From Streptomyces alanosinicus (GTDB taxonomy: Bacteria > Actinomycetota > Actinomycetes > Streptomycetales > Streptomycetaceae): a stretch of DNA of 64,000 nt. The translations under genes and the position numbers were made by a program. The notes beneath the pieces were generated by a model that saw only the letters and a program-made list of their open reading frames with translations, ran no database searches and was not told where the DNA came from. The stretch's first letter is position 1. Every line of letters begins with the position of its first letter. Location of the stretch: the NCBI RefSeq assembly GCF_014650595.1, contig NZ_BMVG01000028.1, positions 29,488 to 93,487 on the forward strand, given 5' to 3'. Below, one piece after another: positions 42,957-51,847 of the stretch.

Positions 42957-44228
42957 GTGCCGATGACAGCGATGCATCCCGAGAAAGGCCGGATTGATGC
43001 CACGGTCCCGGACCTCGGTTGCGGCTGGGCATGGGGGGCCGTCCACCGTGTCCGTCCCCGTGCTGCTCTGACGTGTCCCGAGTGCGGGCACGGTGTACGC
43101 GCCAAGGTGTCCCACCTGGGACTTCGATTCTTCGCGCACGATCCTGGGGCGCCGACTTGCGGTTTGGCCGGCGAGTCGATGGAGCATCGGCTGCTCAAAG
43201 TGGAGCTGGTGACAGCAGTACGCGAGGCAGGGTGGCACGGAGCCCTGGAGGTATCAGCCCCTGACGGCAGGTGGCGGGCCGACGTCATGGCCACCTCGCC
43301 CGACGGGACGTTACGCATGGCGTGGGAAGCGCAGCTCTCCTCCATCACTGAAGGGGACGTCCGGCAGCGCACCGACCGGTATACCTCCGACAATATTCAG
43401 ATTTGCTGGGTGGCGACCCAGCCTCGCCGCTGGCGTGGCAGCGTGCCCTCCGTTCTTGCCAGACCGCCAGTTGAAGGCCAGCGGACAGCGTGGGAGGTGA
43501 CCGAAGGCCTCGCTCGCTTCGTGACAGAGCCATGCCTTCACCGGCCCCCATGCCCCGGCGGTCACGGCGAATGGCAGATGGCACAGGCACCGTTACGGGA
43601 GTTGGTGAGCTGGATTCTGGGACGCCGAGTGGTGCCCCATCGCTACCTCGAACCGGAGCGTCTCGTCGAGCACTGGTGGCAGCAGGTCTGGACTTCTCCG
43701 CAGTACGTATCTTTGGCTGCGGACTTCGCGAAGGCCAGGCGACGAGCCCGCAGGAGGAACACGGCTACGGGAACGGTGCAGGTCGTGCCTCTCGATGGCT
43801 CGGATCCGCTCTCCATGGCCCGCGAGGCCGCTTTCCGGATGACGGGCGTTTGGCCGTCCCGACCCCGGACATCCTTGCGCTTCAACAGCCGCTCTCACCG
43901 TGGAGATCAAGGCGCAGCGTCCTCCAAAGCGTCCAAGGATCACGGCGACCCGCGGCTCATCGCTGCCGCGGAAGCCTGGGTGCAGGCCGAGACAGGGGGC
44001 CATCCCCTCGTGAAGGCGGATCAGGAGCTGGCCGGCGGGACACCCGTCTATCTGGACGGCAGCGTGTACGGCATCGTCTGCCCTGATCCGGATCAACTCG
44101 ACTGGCAACGGTGGCCTGGCCGCCGCGTCTGGGTGCTCTTCGTCGCATGCCGGGGTGAACTCAAGCGCATCGCGGTCTCCGCTCCCAATGGGGTCCGGAT
44201 CGTGATACTTGATGACCCAGACCCGTAG
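42957..44228 (+). CDS. CoiA-like nuclease-domain protein
   Basis: A 423-residue protein from GTG 42957 (six bases after GGGGGAG; ATG 42963 is an alternative). The N-terminus has a zinc-knuckle CPECGHGVRAK, followed by HRLLKVELVTAVREAG and WRADVMATSPDG...MAWEAQLS, which is the PD-(D/E)XK pattern (D..E-x-Q) of the CoiA competence-protein family. The C-terminal 200 residues are unassigned. CoiA is known in Gram-positive competence; here the helicase partner suggests DNA processing or defence instead. Confidence 0.75.
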   Translation: MPMTAMHPEKGRIDATVPDLGCGWAWGAVHRVRPRAALTCPECGHGVRAKVSHLGLRFFAHDPGAPTCGLAGESMEHRLLKVELVTAVREAGWHGALEVSAPDGRWRADVMATSPDGTLRMAWEAQLSSITEGDVRQRTDRYTSDNIQICWVATQPRRWRGSVPSVLARPPVEGQRTAWEVTEGLARFVTEPCLHRPPCPGGHGEWQMAQAPLRELVSWILGRRVVPHRYLEPERLVEHWWQQVWTSPQYVSLAADFAKARRRARRRNTATGTVQVVPLDGSDPLSMAREAAFRMTGVWPSRPRTSLRFNSRSHRGDQGAASSKASKDHGDPRLIAAAEAWVQAETGGHPLVKADQELAGGTPVYLDGSVYGIVCPDPDQLDWQRWPGRRVWVLFVACRGELKRIAVSAPNGVRIVILDDPDP

Positions 44229-44429
44229 ATCGGGCAACTGATTTCGCTATGAAGTGGGCCAGCGCCTTCAGGGGCCTGCTGAGGGACGACCGGTTGGCGA
44301 ATTGCGGACTGCCAAATGCTTGGAAAACCGCTCCATGAGGGGTATTCAAGGATGAAAGGCAGGCAGCAGTGGGCTGCCTTGGCCCTGGGTGTCGCTTGTG
44401 CGGCGGTGTTCAAGGAGAGACTCATACCG

Positions 44430-44636
44430 ATGGCAACGGGCGTAGTGAAGTGGTTTAACGCCGATAAGGGATTCGGGTTCATCCAACAGGATGATGGCGG
44501 ACCGGACGTGTTCGTCCACTTCTCGGCTATCCAGTCCACCGGGTTCAAGGAGCTGTACGAGGGCGACAGGGTCGAGTACGCGGTAACGCAGGGGCCGAAG
44601 GGACCGCAGGCGGAAAACGTCGTTCGGCAGATGTAA
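44430..44636 (+). CDS. Cold-shock protein, CspA family
   Basis: A 68-residue protein. The RNA-binding motifs are intact: KGFGFIQ (RNP1) and VFVHFSAI (RNP2), in the standard frame MATGVVKWFNADKGFGF. Cold-shock proteins bind single-stranded RNA and melt structures. The real start is ATG 44430, not the longer frame, by family alignment. A leader of about 200 bases precedes it and a hairpin terminator follows. Confidence 0.95.
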   Translation: MATGVVKWFNADKGFGFIQQDDGGPDVFVHFSAIQSTGFKELYEGDRVEYAVTQGPKGPQAENVVRQM

Positions 44637-44654
44637 CGATGCGGAGCCTACACA

Positions 44655-44697
44655 CGGACTCTGCACCCAACGGGTCAGGTCGTTGGGAGGGAGTCCG
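44655..44697. terminator. Terminator hairpin after the cold-shock gene
   Basis: CGGACTC at 44655-44661 pairs with GAGTCCG at 44691-44697, and inner CCCAACG pairs with CGTTGGG. It starts 19 bases after the cold-shock stop and lies between convergent genes. Confidence 0.75.
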
Positions 44698-44811
44698 GCT
44701 GCTGATTCGCCAACAACGTCTGGTGGAGACACGTGACGTTCCGCCTTGGCACGCAGCCGTTCTTTGCGCGTGATTTAGCCCAGCGGCTACTCGCGGCGGG
44801 GCCTGGTCCTC

Positions 44812-47800
44812 TCACGACTGCCAGGTATGGGCGGGCAACTCGTCAGCGAGGGTGGAGAAGAACCGCTGATCGCGCCACGCGCCTAGGTTCCCGATGACGA
44901 ACAGACGGCGTTTAGCACGGCTTACAGCGACGTTGAGGAGGTTGGGCCGGGAGGCCGCCCAGGAGCGGGCTCCCGGGCGACGCGGATCGCTGCCGAGCAC
45001 AAGGACGACCACGTCGGCCTCCTTGCCCTGCGTCGTGTGAATGGTGCCGACTCGCGAGTCCGGCAGTAGATCGCGGCAGGTGCGCTGAGCACCGCGGACC
45101 ACGGCCCGGAAAGGACTGATGACATAGACGTCCCGGGCGAGGTCGACACCGCCGTCGTCACGAAGCTTCTCCAAGACGCGGCGTAGAGCGCGGCCTTCTT
45201 CGGGCATCCAGTGGCCGTCCGCTTCGGTGGCCTCCACGTTTACCCAGCAGCTACGGGGGCGGTAGCGGTAGTCGCCGCGGTCCGGGGTCCCGTAGACCAT
45301 GAGGTTGTCGTAGGCGATGGCGTTACTGATGGCGAACATGGGGTTGTCGCAGCGTCGGTGAACGCGCAGCGGGCTGCCCACCCACACCTCCTGGGAGCCG
45401 TCCGGTAGTTCGGCGGGCAGCAGCGTGCCGTAGCGGTTGGTGCGGTCGGCAAGCTGCTGGACCGAGGTGCGGCTGGGGGCCCATTCCTCGTTGACGCCCA
45501 GCTCGTCGCCCAGGGCTCGCTGCGCCGTCCAGGGCAGGACCACGACCGGTTCGAGCTGCAGTGGGTCACCCACCACGATGGTCCGGGCAGCTCGCCACAA
45601 GCCGCCGACGGCCATCTGCCCGGTGGCTTGCCCGGCTTCGTCGATGAACAACCAGCCCAGCGCCTCCGACCCCAGGCGGCCGAAGACCCGGTCCAGAGAG
45701 GCGAACGTAGTCGAGACGACTGGGACGAGCAGGAAAAGGCTCTGCCAGGCGGCCTTCACATGCTCCCCGGAGACGGTCTTGGGGATCGCGCCAGCCACGG
45801 CGTCCATGGCCGCCATGAGGTTGGCGTACATGGTGCGTGCGGTGCATCGCAGAAACGCCTTGTGGAGTTCCATCGCGGCGAGGAGCAGCTCGGCGCGGGC
45901 GGCGGAGATTTCCTCGTCGCCCCAGGGGGCGGCGAGTTCGCGGGCGGTGTCGTCGTGGATCCATGCTTCCTGCGGAACGTGGTCGCCCCAGTCTTCGTGT
46001 GCCTGTTCGACGGTCTGCTCCATTTCCTCCAGGTGGGCTTGCGCTGCAGCGTGCCGATGCCGGCAGGACGCGAGATCGTGTTCAGCCTGTGCGACGGCTT
46101 GCTCGGCACTGAACAGGGCTGTAGCTGCGGCATCGCGGACGCCTTGCGTTGTGTCTGCATGACCGGCTAGGTCTTGGTCGCGACGGTGCCAGTCTCTTCC
46201 TGCCCGGCCCAGCGTGCTCAGGCTCACGACGAACCCGGGGCGCCGTCGTGCATGGGCATCCAGGGCCTGCTGCGCCCGTTGAAGCTCAGCCTCGGCGCTC
46301 TGCAGTGCGGCGGCCGCACCCATCGCCTGTCCTTGGGCATGTTGTACGTGGATTTCGCCGTCGGTGATGGCTTGCTTGGCCGCCTGTACGTCGGCACCCG
46401 CGGCAGATAGCCGTTCAAGGGCTGCCGCAGCGGCCGCTCGTTCGGTCTGCAGCCGCTCCACCCGGGCGAGGGCCTGGCTGAACCGTTCCTTGGCTTCCCT
46501 CCAGATCCCGCTGTGCGGCTGCCGGGTCCATTCACGCAATAGGTGTGCGATGCCCTGCTCGCTGTCGACCCAGGCATCCCGGCTCCGGGGAGGCCGACCG
46601 TTCGGTGGGGGCGGCGCCCCTGCATCCGTGATCTTGTATTTGCCGTGCCAGAACCGGTTGATGAACTCCATCCGGTTCTTCTTGTTGCCCAACCGGGCCG
46701 CGACCGCACCCCAGGCGGGGGCTCCCTTGAGGAGCCGGGTCGCCTGTTCGGCGAAGTAGTCGGCGTCGTCACGCCACCGGTCGCCGAGAGCCGTGCGGGC
46801 AGGGATCTCGGTGGAGATATTTTCCACCGCTCCGTTGTTGGCCGAGGCCACCACCATCTCGAAACCCGTGAACTCCGGCTTCAGCGCAGTCACCGTGCGG
46901 GTGTAGTCGCCGCTCTGCCATCGGTACGGCTCCCCGTCGGCGAACGCCATGGAGGGCATGCGCAGTCCGGCCAGACGTCGGGCACGTTCTACGATCACGG
47001 CGGCGAAGCAGTCACGCAGCATCGTGGTCTTTCCGGTGCCAGGTGGGCCGTTGACCGCGAACAGTCCGCTGGAGTCGGCCAGTTCAGCCCAGATGGTGTT
47101 CACCGCGAACTGCTGGCTGAGTGCGAGCGGATGCGACGGGTTCGCGGGCCAACGGCCCACCGGGGTGCGCTCGGGTGCCACCGCGTTCAGCGTCGCCCGT
47201 GGCTTTTGCCTGAGATCGACTCGCCACGCGGTATTCACCTGTGCTTCCGGCGTTAAATAGGAGGCCAGTCCCTGCCCGGGTTCTCGCGTCTGCAAAGCGC
47301 GCGTGACCAAGTCCAGGTCGGTGACGAAGAAACTGTTGAGGAAGTCCTGCTGATCAGCGTCATCGGCCTGCTTCTGGCGTACTGCCACGCTCCGCACCCG
47401 GATCTCGCCGGGGCGCAGGGTATCCACTACGCCCCAGCACTGGCTGAGGTCGTGCACGAAGTTCAGCAGATGCTTGGCAGGCAGGCGCCGCGAGCCGAGT
47501 TTGTCCTCGGCGTTCTCGCCGTCTTCGCCGGCCTCGCCGGGATCACTCACGTCGGGCAGCTCCTCAAAGGGTTCCTCACCCATGTCGGCTGCTCGGGCAA
47601 GCCAGACGGCTTCCTCCTCGTCGAATCCGTCCAGCCAGCCCTTACGTGCAGGCCCCGGACACAAGGCCCGGCCTGTAGCCCAAGCACAGGTGGACAACAC
47701 CGGAGAGTCGACGAGCAGCCGGCCCTCGTGGTTGACCGTCAAAGCGAACAGGGCGCTTTCGCCGTCCATTCGCCCGTCGTGGTCCTCCTCGGTCTCCCCG

Positions 47801-48054
47801 AAGACCTCCAGGAGCGCGTCACGTACAGCCTGTAGCGCGTACGCGCCGCCGTACACCGCGTGCTGCCACATGAACCCAGGTTCCAGTGGTACCGACCGCA
47901 GCGGATGGCCGTCCTCCCACGGCAGCGGACTGTTCTCCGTCACGGCGTACACCCGCTCGCGTGCCGACACGGCAGGAATCCTTTGTGGGCTGAACAGCTC
48001 CACCGCACGCCAGTACGCCACGATCCGAGCCCGTCGCTGTCGCTCAGTTCCCAC
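44812..48054 (-). CDS. Large Upf1-like superfamily 1 helicase with coiled-coil insert
   Basis: A 1080-residue protein from GTG 48054, preceded by GGGGG; start at 48072 is also possible. Walker A NGPPGTGKTTMLRD lies near residue 335, Walker B LFIDEAGQATGQ near 805, followed by TIHTTQGKEADVVVLVLGSD and NVAVSRAKRRLFVIGNL, the motif V and VI of the COG1112 group. Between motifs I and II lies a long Ala-rich coiled coil (about 500-700), longer than in housekeeping helicases. Related helicases are parts of several phage-defence systems, but no partner gene is adjacent here. Confidence 0.85.
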   Translation of the reverse strand: MGTERQRRARIVAYWRAVELFSPQRIPAVSARERVYAVTENSPLPWEDGHPLRSVPLEPGFMWQHAVYGGAYALQAVRDALLEVFGETEEDHDGRMDGESALFALTVNHEGRLLVDSPVLSTCAWATGRALCPGPARKGWLDGFDEEEAVWLARAADMGEEPFEELPDVSDPGEAGEDGENAEDKLGSRRLPAKHLLNFVHDLSQCWGVVDTLRPGEIRVRSVAVRQKQADDADQQDFLNSFFVTDLDLVTRALQTREPGQGLASYLTPEAQVNTAWRVDLRQKPRATLNAVAPERTPVGRWPANPSHPLALSQQFAVNTIWAELADSSGLFAVNGPPGTGKTTMLRDCFAAVIVERARRLAGLRMPSMAFADGEPYRWQSGDYTRTVTALKPEFTGFEMVVASANNGAVENISTEIPARTALGDRWRDDADYFAEQATRLLKGAPAWGAVAARLGNKKNRMEFINRFWHGKYKITDAGAPPPPNGRPPRSRDAWVDSEQGIAHLLREWTRQPHSGIWREAKERFSQALARVERLQTERAAAAAALERLSAAGADVQAAKQAITDGEIHVQHAQGQAMGAAAALQSAEAELQRAQQALDAHARRRPGFVVSLSTLGRAGRDWHRRDQDLAGHADTTQGVRDAAATALFSAEQAVAQAEHDLASCRHRHAAAQAHLEEMEQTVEQAHEDWGDHVPQEAWIHDDTARELAAPWGDEEISAARAELLLAAMELHKAFLRCTARTMYANLMAAMDAVAGAIPKTVSGEHVKAAWQSLFLLVPVVSTTFASLDRVFGRLGSEALGWLFIDEAGQATGQMAVGGLWRAARTIVVGDPLQLEPVVVLPWTAQRALGDELGVNEEWAPSRTSVQQLADRTNRYGTLLPAELPDGSQEVWVGSPLRVHRRCDNPMFAISNAIAYDNLMVYGTPDRGDYRYRPRSCWVNVEATEADGHWMPEEGRALRRVLEKLRDDGGVDLARDVYVISPFRAVVRGAQRTCRDLLPDSRVGTIHTTQGKEADVVVLVLGSDPRRPGARSWAASRPNLLNVAVSRAKRRLFVIGNLGAWRDQRFFSTLADELPAHTWQS

Positions 48055-48469
48055 AGTGCCCCCTACCCACACAGCCGCTTGCCGTCACCTTACGTACCTC
48101 CGTCGGAACTGCTGTTCCAGGGGCGCACGCGGATGGGCGGTGGTCAGCTTCACACTCGCGCCGTCGCGATCGATGATGCAATCGTGCGCAACGACCCGAA
48201 GCGGTGCATAGTCGGGGATGCCGGGACAGCTGACATCCGCCACGAGCGCGTGCCCGGCGGCATTCTTGGGGTGTGGGCGGTGCACTGCTTGGCGTCGCAG
48301 GTAGCGACTTCCCAGGGGGCAGATTCCCGAACGCGCCTTGTCTCGTGCTGACTTCGGCCCATGGCTGGCAGTTCCTGCCCGCTGTTGGGGAAGCGGATGT
48401 CGGCAGGGCAGAAGGCGTCTAGGTTGGGCTCGGTACTGATCAAGTGACGGCCGCGAGGAGAGCTCAGGT
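48055..48469. other. Divergent intergenic region
   Basis: Between the helicase and the methyltransferase genes I find no convincing gene; frames on the two strands overlap each other and lack family features. It must contain both promoters. GAGGAGAG lies before ATG 48470. Confidence 0.4.
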
Positions 48470-49294
48470 ATGTCAGACGTTTCGCTGCCCGGCGACGACG
48501 GCCGCGCACGGATTGCACGGCTCCGCACCGATGTGTCGCACTCGGCTCGGATCTGGAACTACTGGCTGGGCGGGAAGGACAATTACCCCATCGACCAGGA
48601 AGTCGGCGATCAGATTCTGGCGTTCGTTCCGGGCCTGCCCCGCTCGGCCGTGGCCGACCGGCAGTTCCTCACCCGGGCTGTGGAGCTCCTCGCCGGCAAG
48701 GAGGGCATCCGGCAGTTCCTGGATATCGGTACTGGGCTGCCCACCGTCGACAACACACACGAGGTCGCCCAGCGAGTCGATCCGACCTGCCGGATCGTGT
48801 ACGTGGACAACGACCCCATCGTGCTCAGTCACGCCCACGCTCTGCTCACCAGCACCGCCGAAGGCGTCACGGACTACGTCGATGCCGACGTGCACGACCC
48901 GGACGCCATCCTGGAGCGTGCCGCCCGAACCCTGGACTTCAGTCGACCGGTCGCCCTCACCCTGCTTGGCGTCCTCAACTTCATCATCGACAGCGGTGAG
49001 GCTCAGGCTGTTGTACACCGGCTTCTGGATGCCGTGCCGTCCGGCAGCTATTTGGTGATCTCCCATCCCACCACTGAGGTGGATGGCGAGGCGATGACGC
49101 AAGCGGTGCGCCACTGGAACAGTCAGGGTTCAGCGCCGATGACCCTACGGACCCGCGAGGAGCTGCTGCGGTTCTTCGAAGGCGTGGACCTCCTCGAACC
49201 TGGTGTCGTCTCGTGTTCGCGCTGGCGCCCTACCCAGCGGGAGGCCGAGATCATCGATGTGCCGCAGTTCTGCGGCGTGGCCAGAAAGCCGTAG
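48470..49294 (+). CDS. DUF574 SAM-dependent methyltransferase
   Basis: A 274-residue protein typical of the DUF574 group, which is greatly expanded in Streptomyces. The N-terminal signature SARIWNYWLGGKDNYPIDQEVGD is diagnostic; QFLDIGTGLPTVDNTHEVAQ is the SAM-binding motif, and IVYVDNDPIVLSHAHALL the acidic second motif. Their substrates are mostly unknown. It stands alone, with a strong terminator after it, so it is probably a single-gene transcription unit. Confidence 0.92.
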   Translation: MSDVSLPGDDGRARIARLRTDVSHSARIWNYWLGGKDNYPIDQEVGDQILAFVPGLPRSAVADRQFLTRAVELLAGKEGIRQFLDIGTGLPTVDNTHEVAQRVDPTCRIVYVDNDPIVLSHAHALLTSTAEGVTDYVDADVHDPDAILERAARTLDFSRPVALTLLGVLNFIIDSGEAQAVVHRLLDAVPSGSYLVISHPTTEVDGEAMTQAVRHWNSQGSAPMTLRTREELLRFFEGVDLLEPGVVSCSRWRPTQREAEIIDVPQFCGVARKP

Positions 49295-49340
49295 GGCGTC
49301 GTGGCCCCGTCTTGCGGGCGATGGGCATTCCGAAGCTGGT

Positions 49341-49374
49341 GAAGCCCCGCAGACGGGGGATGCTGCGGGGCTTC
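49341..49374. terminator. Terminator hairpin after the DUF574 gene
   Basis: GAAGCCCCGCAG (49341-49352) pairs exactly with CTGCGGGGCTTC (49363-49374) around a 10-base loop, 46 bp after the stop. Confidence 0.85.
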
Positions 49375-49509
49375 GTATTGATCAACGGACCGGTCTTGCC
49401 TGGAGTTCCCGTCGTCGACACCTCGTCGCAGAAACACCCGGAGTAGTGCCCTGGCATGGTCGACCCAGCATGGCCGCCAGGACGGGCCAACGCGTTCAGA
49501 GAGGCGAGA

Positions 49510-50166
49510 TCAGGCGCGCAGTCGCCGGTAGGCTGCTTGAATGGCTGCAATGTAGCGGTCGAACTCGCCAGTCGTCTTCGACCGGTTGAGAGCACTCATG
49601 TCGCCATCCTTGAAGAACACCGCTCGCTGTGCCGTCGACAGTTCCAGTTGGACGCCGCGCCCGGAGAGGTTGCGATTGCAGATGTTCCTTGGGCTTTCTC
49701 CAGCACGTTCTGGAGATGCCGGGGCCACGGCAAACCCTGCGTGCTTCAGCGATACCGTCACCCAGTGCTTGAACTCTTCGTCCAAGCCGCCGACCTCGGT
49801 GACCATGACCCTGTTGCTGAACCCGTGCCATGAGACCGTGCGCACCATGTCGCGTTGCAAGTCGACGCACTCAGGCTCATCGAAGTGGCTGGCGGTGATG
49901 TGCAGGGTGCCATTTCCTGCCGACTTCTTGCCCCTGAATGAGTAGTAGTTGTCGGTGCGCCCCGCGGCTGCTCGCGCGGCCTCGGTGGTGCCGACTTCGA
50001 TACCTCCGCCGTGGATGGCTATGTGCGCCAGGTCGGAGCCTGGGGCGCGGCACAGCTCTATGGCCCAGTCGACTCCTTCACGTTCGCGCGACGCGAGTTC
50101 GGCGAAGTTGTCGTATACGTCGCGGGCTGCGGTGAAGTGTGCTCCGTTGAGCAGGGTGCTGTTCAC
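49510..50166 (-). CDS. Poly-gamma-glutamate hydrolase-like (YjqB/DUF867) protein
   Basis: A 218-residue protein from GTG 50166 with GGAG upstream; the longer frame reads a low-complexity Ala/Pro stretch and is not supported. Seen: HIAIHGGGIEVGTTEAARA (metal-binding His and Glu pattern), NGTLHITASHFDEPE, and RNICNRNLSGRGVQLELS with the conserved Asn-Arg and Glu. The group includes phage PghP, which degrades poly-gamma-glutamate capsules, and YjqB-like proteins. It ends a long minus-strand phage/plasmid-type gene run. Confidence 0.82.
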   Translation of the reverse strand: MNSTLLNGAHFTAARDVYDNFAELASREREGVDWAIELCRAPGSDLAHIAIHGGGIEVGTTEAARAAAGRTDNYYSFRGKKSAGNGTLHITASHFDEPECVDLQRDMVRTVSWHGFSNRVMVTEVGGLDEEFKHWVTVSLKHAGFAVAPASPERAGESPRNICNRNLSGRGVQLELSTAQRAVFFKDGDMSALNRSKTTGEFDRYIAAIQAAYRRLRA

Positions 50167-50203
50167 GGTGGTGGCTCCGGGGGCGGTGCTGCGCTGCGGA
50201 AGG

Positions 50204-50470
50204 TTACTGCTGGGTGGTGCTGACGTAGCAGGCGTAGACGCTGGCGGTGCCGTCGCCGGTAAGGCGGGCGGTGGCATCGAATGCGCCGGCCGGGCGGAAG
50301 GCGCTGTGGCGGCCGGTGCGGATCCGGTACGCGAGGTTGGTCGCCCGGTTCAGGTTCCCGAGGGTTTCGATGTGCGCCCACTCGGCCGGGCGTTCGCGGA
50401 GCGCCTTTGCGGTGTCCTGCGCATCCTGGCTGCGGCTCGGAGCAGGCAGAGGTTCGAAACGGGCGTGCAT
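50204..50470 (-). CDS. Small conserved phage/plasmid-type protein
   Basis: An 88-residue protein. WAHIETLGNLNRATNLAYRIRTG and ASVYACYVSTTQQ are well-formed, with actinobacterial codon use. It follows the next upstream gene directly (start 50470, stop 50471), so the two are coupled. No known function. Confidence 0.65.
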   Translation of the reverse strand: MHARFEPLPAPSRSQDAQDTAKALRERPAEWAHIETLGNLNRATNLAYRIRTGRHSAFRPAGAFDATARLTGDGTASVYACYVSTTQQ

Positions 50471-50701
50471 TCAGCGGTCTCCGACGTTCGGCAGAGTGGA
50501 TTCGGCGAGTTCCCTGATCCGGGCGGCTGTGAGCCACTGGCTGTCGGTGAGGTGCTCGCACAGCTCGTTGGCCAGACGAGCGATCTCGGTGAGGACGAAC
50601 TCAGTGCCGACGCCCAGCATAGGGGTGCTCTGCTCACGGTCCGGGCTGATCAGTGCAGAGGACGCAGGGGTGTGGCCGGTGGCGTGAGCAGAGGGGGTCA
50701 T
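50471..50701 (-). CDS. Small phage/plasmid-type protein
   Basis: A 76-residue protein with a helical C-terminal half (FVLTEIARLANELCEHLTDS, QWLTAARIRELAESTLP). Coupled to the 88-residue gene downstream. Function unknown. Confidence 0.6.
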   Translation of the reverse strand: MTPSAHATGHTPASSALISPDREQSTPMLGVGTEFVLTEIARLANELCEHLTDSQWLTAARIRELAESTLPNVGDR

Positions 50702-50720
50702 GACGGTTTCCCTGAAGTGT

Positions 50721-50840
50721 TCAGCGGTTGTTGCAGCGACACGTGTTGGTGATGGGGTTGAACCAACTGTCGCAGGAGTTGCACCAGACCGAACCAGGCA
50801 TCGGGGGAATGGCGGACTGCTGATTGTTGCGGTCGTGCAC
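50721..50840 (-). CDS. Very small cysteine-rich protein
   Basis: A 39-residue protein beginning at GTG 50840, with AAGGAG ten bases upstream. Its C-terminal half, WCNSCDSWFNPITNTCRCNNR, has CxxC and CxC pairs and a compact zinc-ribbon-like look. It lies between the VRR-NUC gene and the 76-residue gene on the same strand, with the right ribosome site, so I think it is real. Confidence 0.55.
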   Translation of the reverse strand: MHDRNNQQSAIPPMPGSVWCNSCDSWFNPITNTCRCNNR

Positions 50841-50857
50841 GGTGGCAGGGCTCCTTG

Positions 50858-51178
50858 TCAGAGATTCTCGGGAAGTTGGGCGCGGGGACCGTCGGGGGCA
50901 AGGACAGCGACAATGCGGTGCAGGTCCTTGGGCCTCCAGAGGGCGGTTTCGTAGCCGCAGGCGGCCAGGTGCTGGAGCCAGTCGCGTTGTGCGGGACGTA
51001 TCCGCCCGGTGTCGGACTTGAACTCGGCAAAGATGACACGTCTGGCCTTGGGATGTCCGTAGACCTCGTCGGGCCATCCGGCGTCGCTGCGCTGCGAGTT
51101 ATGCGTGTGGTACGTCAGCGTCCAGCCGCGGAGGGCTGCGAGCTTGCGGACGTGCCGGCGGAACTGTTCCTCGGTCAC
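50858..51178 (-). CDS. VRR-NUC nuclease-domain protein
   Basis: A 106-residue protein with the VRR-NUC fold: GWPDEVYGHPKARRVIFAEFKSDTGR gives the PD...E-x-K core, followed by RPAQRDWLQHLAACGYETALWRP. Small single-domain members of this nuclease family are common in phages and resolve or cut branched DNA. Its start overlaps the stop of the previous gene by 4 bp. The active-site residues look intact. Confidence 0.85.
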   Translation of the reverse strand: MTEEQFRRHVRKLAALRGWTLTYHTHNSQRSDAGWPDEVYGHPKARRVIFAEFKSDTGRIRPAQRDWLQHLAACGYETALWRPKDLHRIVAVLAPDGPRAQLPENL

Positions 51179-51432
51179 GCCACCCTCCGGCGCGCTCGCG
51201 GGGCGGATGCTTCGAGGAGGGCCGCGTAGTTCGCGGCCGCGTTCGGGTCAGGCGCGGGCCGGTGCCGGACGGGCGCAGGCGGGATCCGCGGACGGCGCTG
51301 CTGCTCCTTGAGGAGCTCAGGCAGGGGGCGCCGGGTCTGCTCCTGGAGGAGTTCATCGATGGTGCGGCCGTACCGCTCCAGGATGAGGGCCTCGTACAGG
51401 GCGTTTTCGTTTCGATTGCTCGTGGCAGGCAT
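51175..51432 (-). CDS. Small phage/plasmid-type protein
   Basis: An 85-residue protein from ATG 51432. It has a helical N-terminus (NENALYEALILERYGRTIDEL) and a duplicated motif LLQEQTRRPLPELLKEQQRRP. Overlaps the VRR-NUC gene by 4 bp, so the two are coupled. No known function. Confidence 0.6.
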   Translation of the reverse strand: MPATSNRNENALYEALILERYGRTIDELLQEQTRRPLPELLKEQQRRPRIPPAPVRHRPAPDPNAAANYAALLEASAPRARRRVA

Positions 51433-51451
51433 TGGGGTCTCTCCATGGGGT

Positions 51452-51485
51452 GGCCGGGACCCGCGGGGGTGTGCGGGTCCCGGCC
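51452..51485. terminator. 13-bp perfect hairpin
   Basis: GGCCGGGACCCGC (51452-51464) pairs with GCGGGTCCCGGCC (51473-51485), 8-base loop. On the minus strand it lies after the 63-residue gene and before the 85-residue gene, so it probably separates two transcripts. Confidence 0.8.
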
Positions 51486-51638
51486 GGAGGGGTGGCTCGT
51501 ATCGGACGAGCCGTTCCGGGCGGGCGGGGCGCGGGGGATCGCTGCCCGTCCGGAGGTACGGGGTGGATGGTCGGGCCGTGCCAGGGCCTGACATCAGTAA
51601 GAACCTAGCACGACGATATGCACTCACCTATTTTGCGG

Positions 51639-51830
51639 TCAGCCGACGATGGCGAGTTCGTCCGGCTCGTATGGCAGCGGCTTGGGTGCGCCGGGCCATT
51701 GCACCATCACTAGTTCCCTGCCCGTGATGGGATCGGTGGCGTGACCGTGTACTTCGCCGAACGGGCGGAGCAGTCCTTTGGGGGAGGGGTGGGCGAGGGT
51801 CACTCCGGTGTGCTTCTTGAAGCTTTCCAT
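51639..51830 (-). CDS. Small phage/plasmid-type protein
   Basis: A 63-residue protein: SFKKHTGVTLAHPSPKG, LLRPFGEVHGHATDPITGREL, PYEPDELAIVG. The compact sequence with Gly/Pro turns suggests a small beta protein. GGAGAC lies before ATG 51830. Function unknown. Confidence 0.6.
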   Translation of the reverse strand: MESFKKHTGVTLAHPSPKGLLRPFGEVHGHATDPITGRELVMVQWPGAPKPLPYEPDELAIVG

Positions 51831-51847
51831 GATGGTCTCCTGCTGTG

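Noticed and set aside
50167..50277. N-terminal extension of the poly-gamma-glutamate hydrolase-like gene
   Set aside because: Low-complexity Ala/Pro sequence; GTG 50166 has a good GGAG site.
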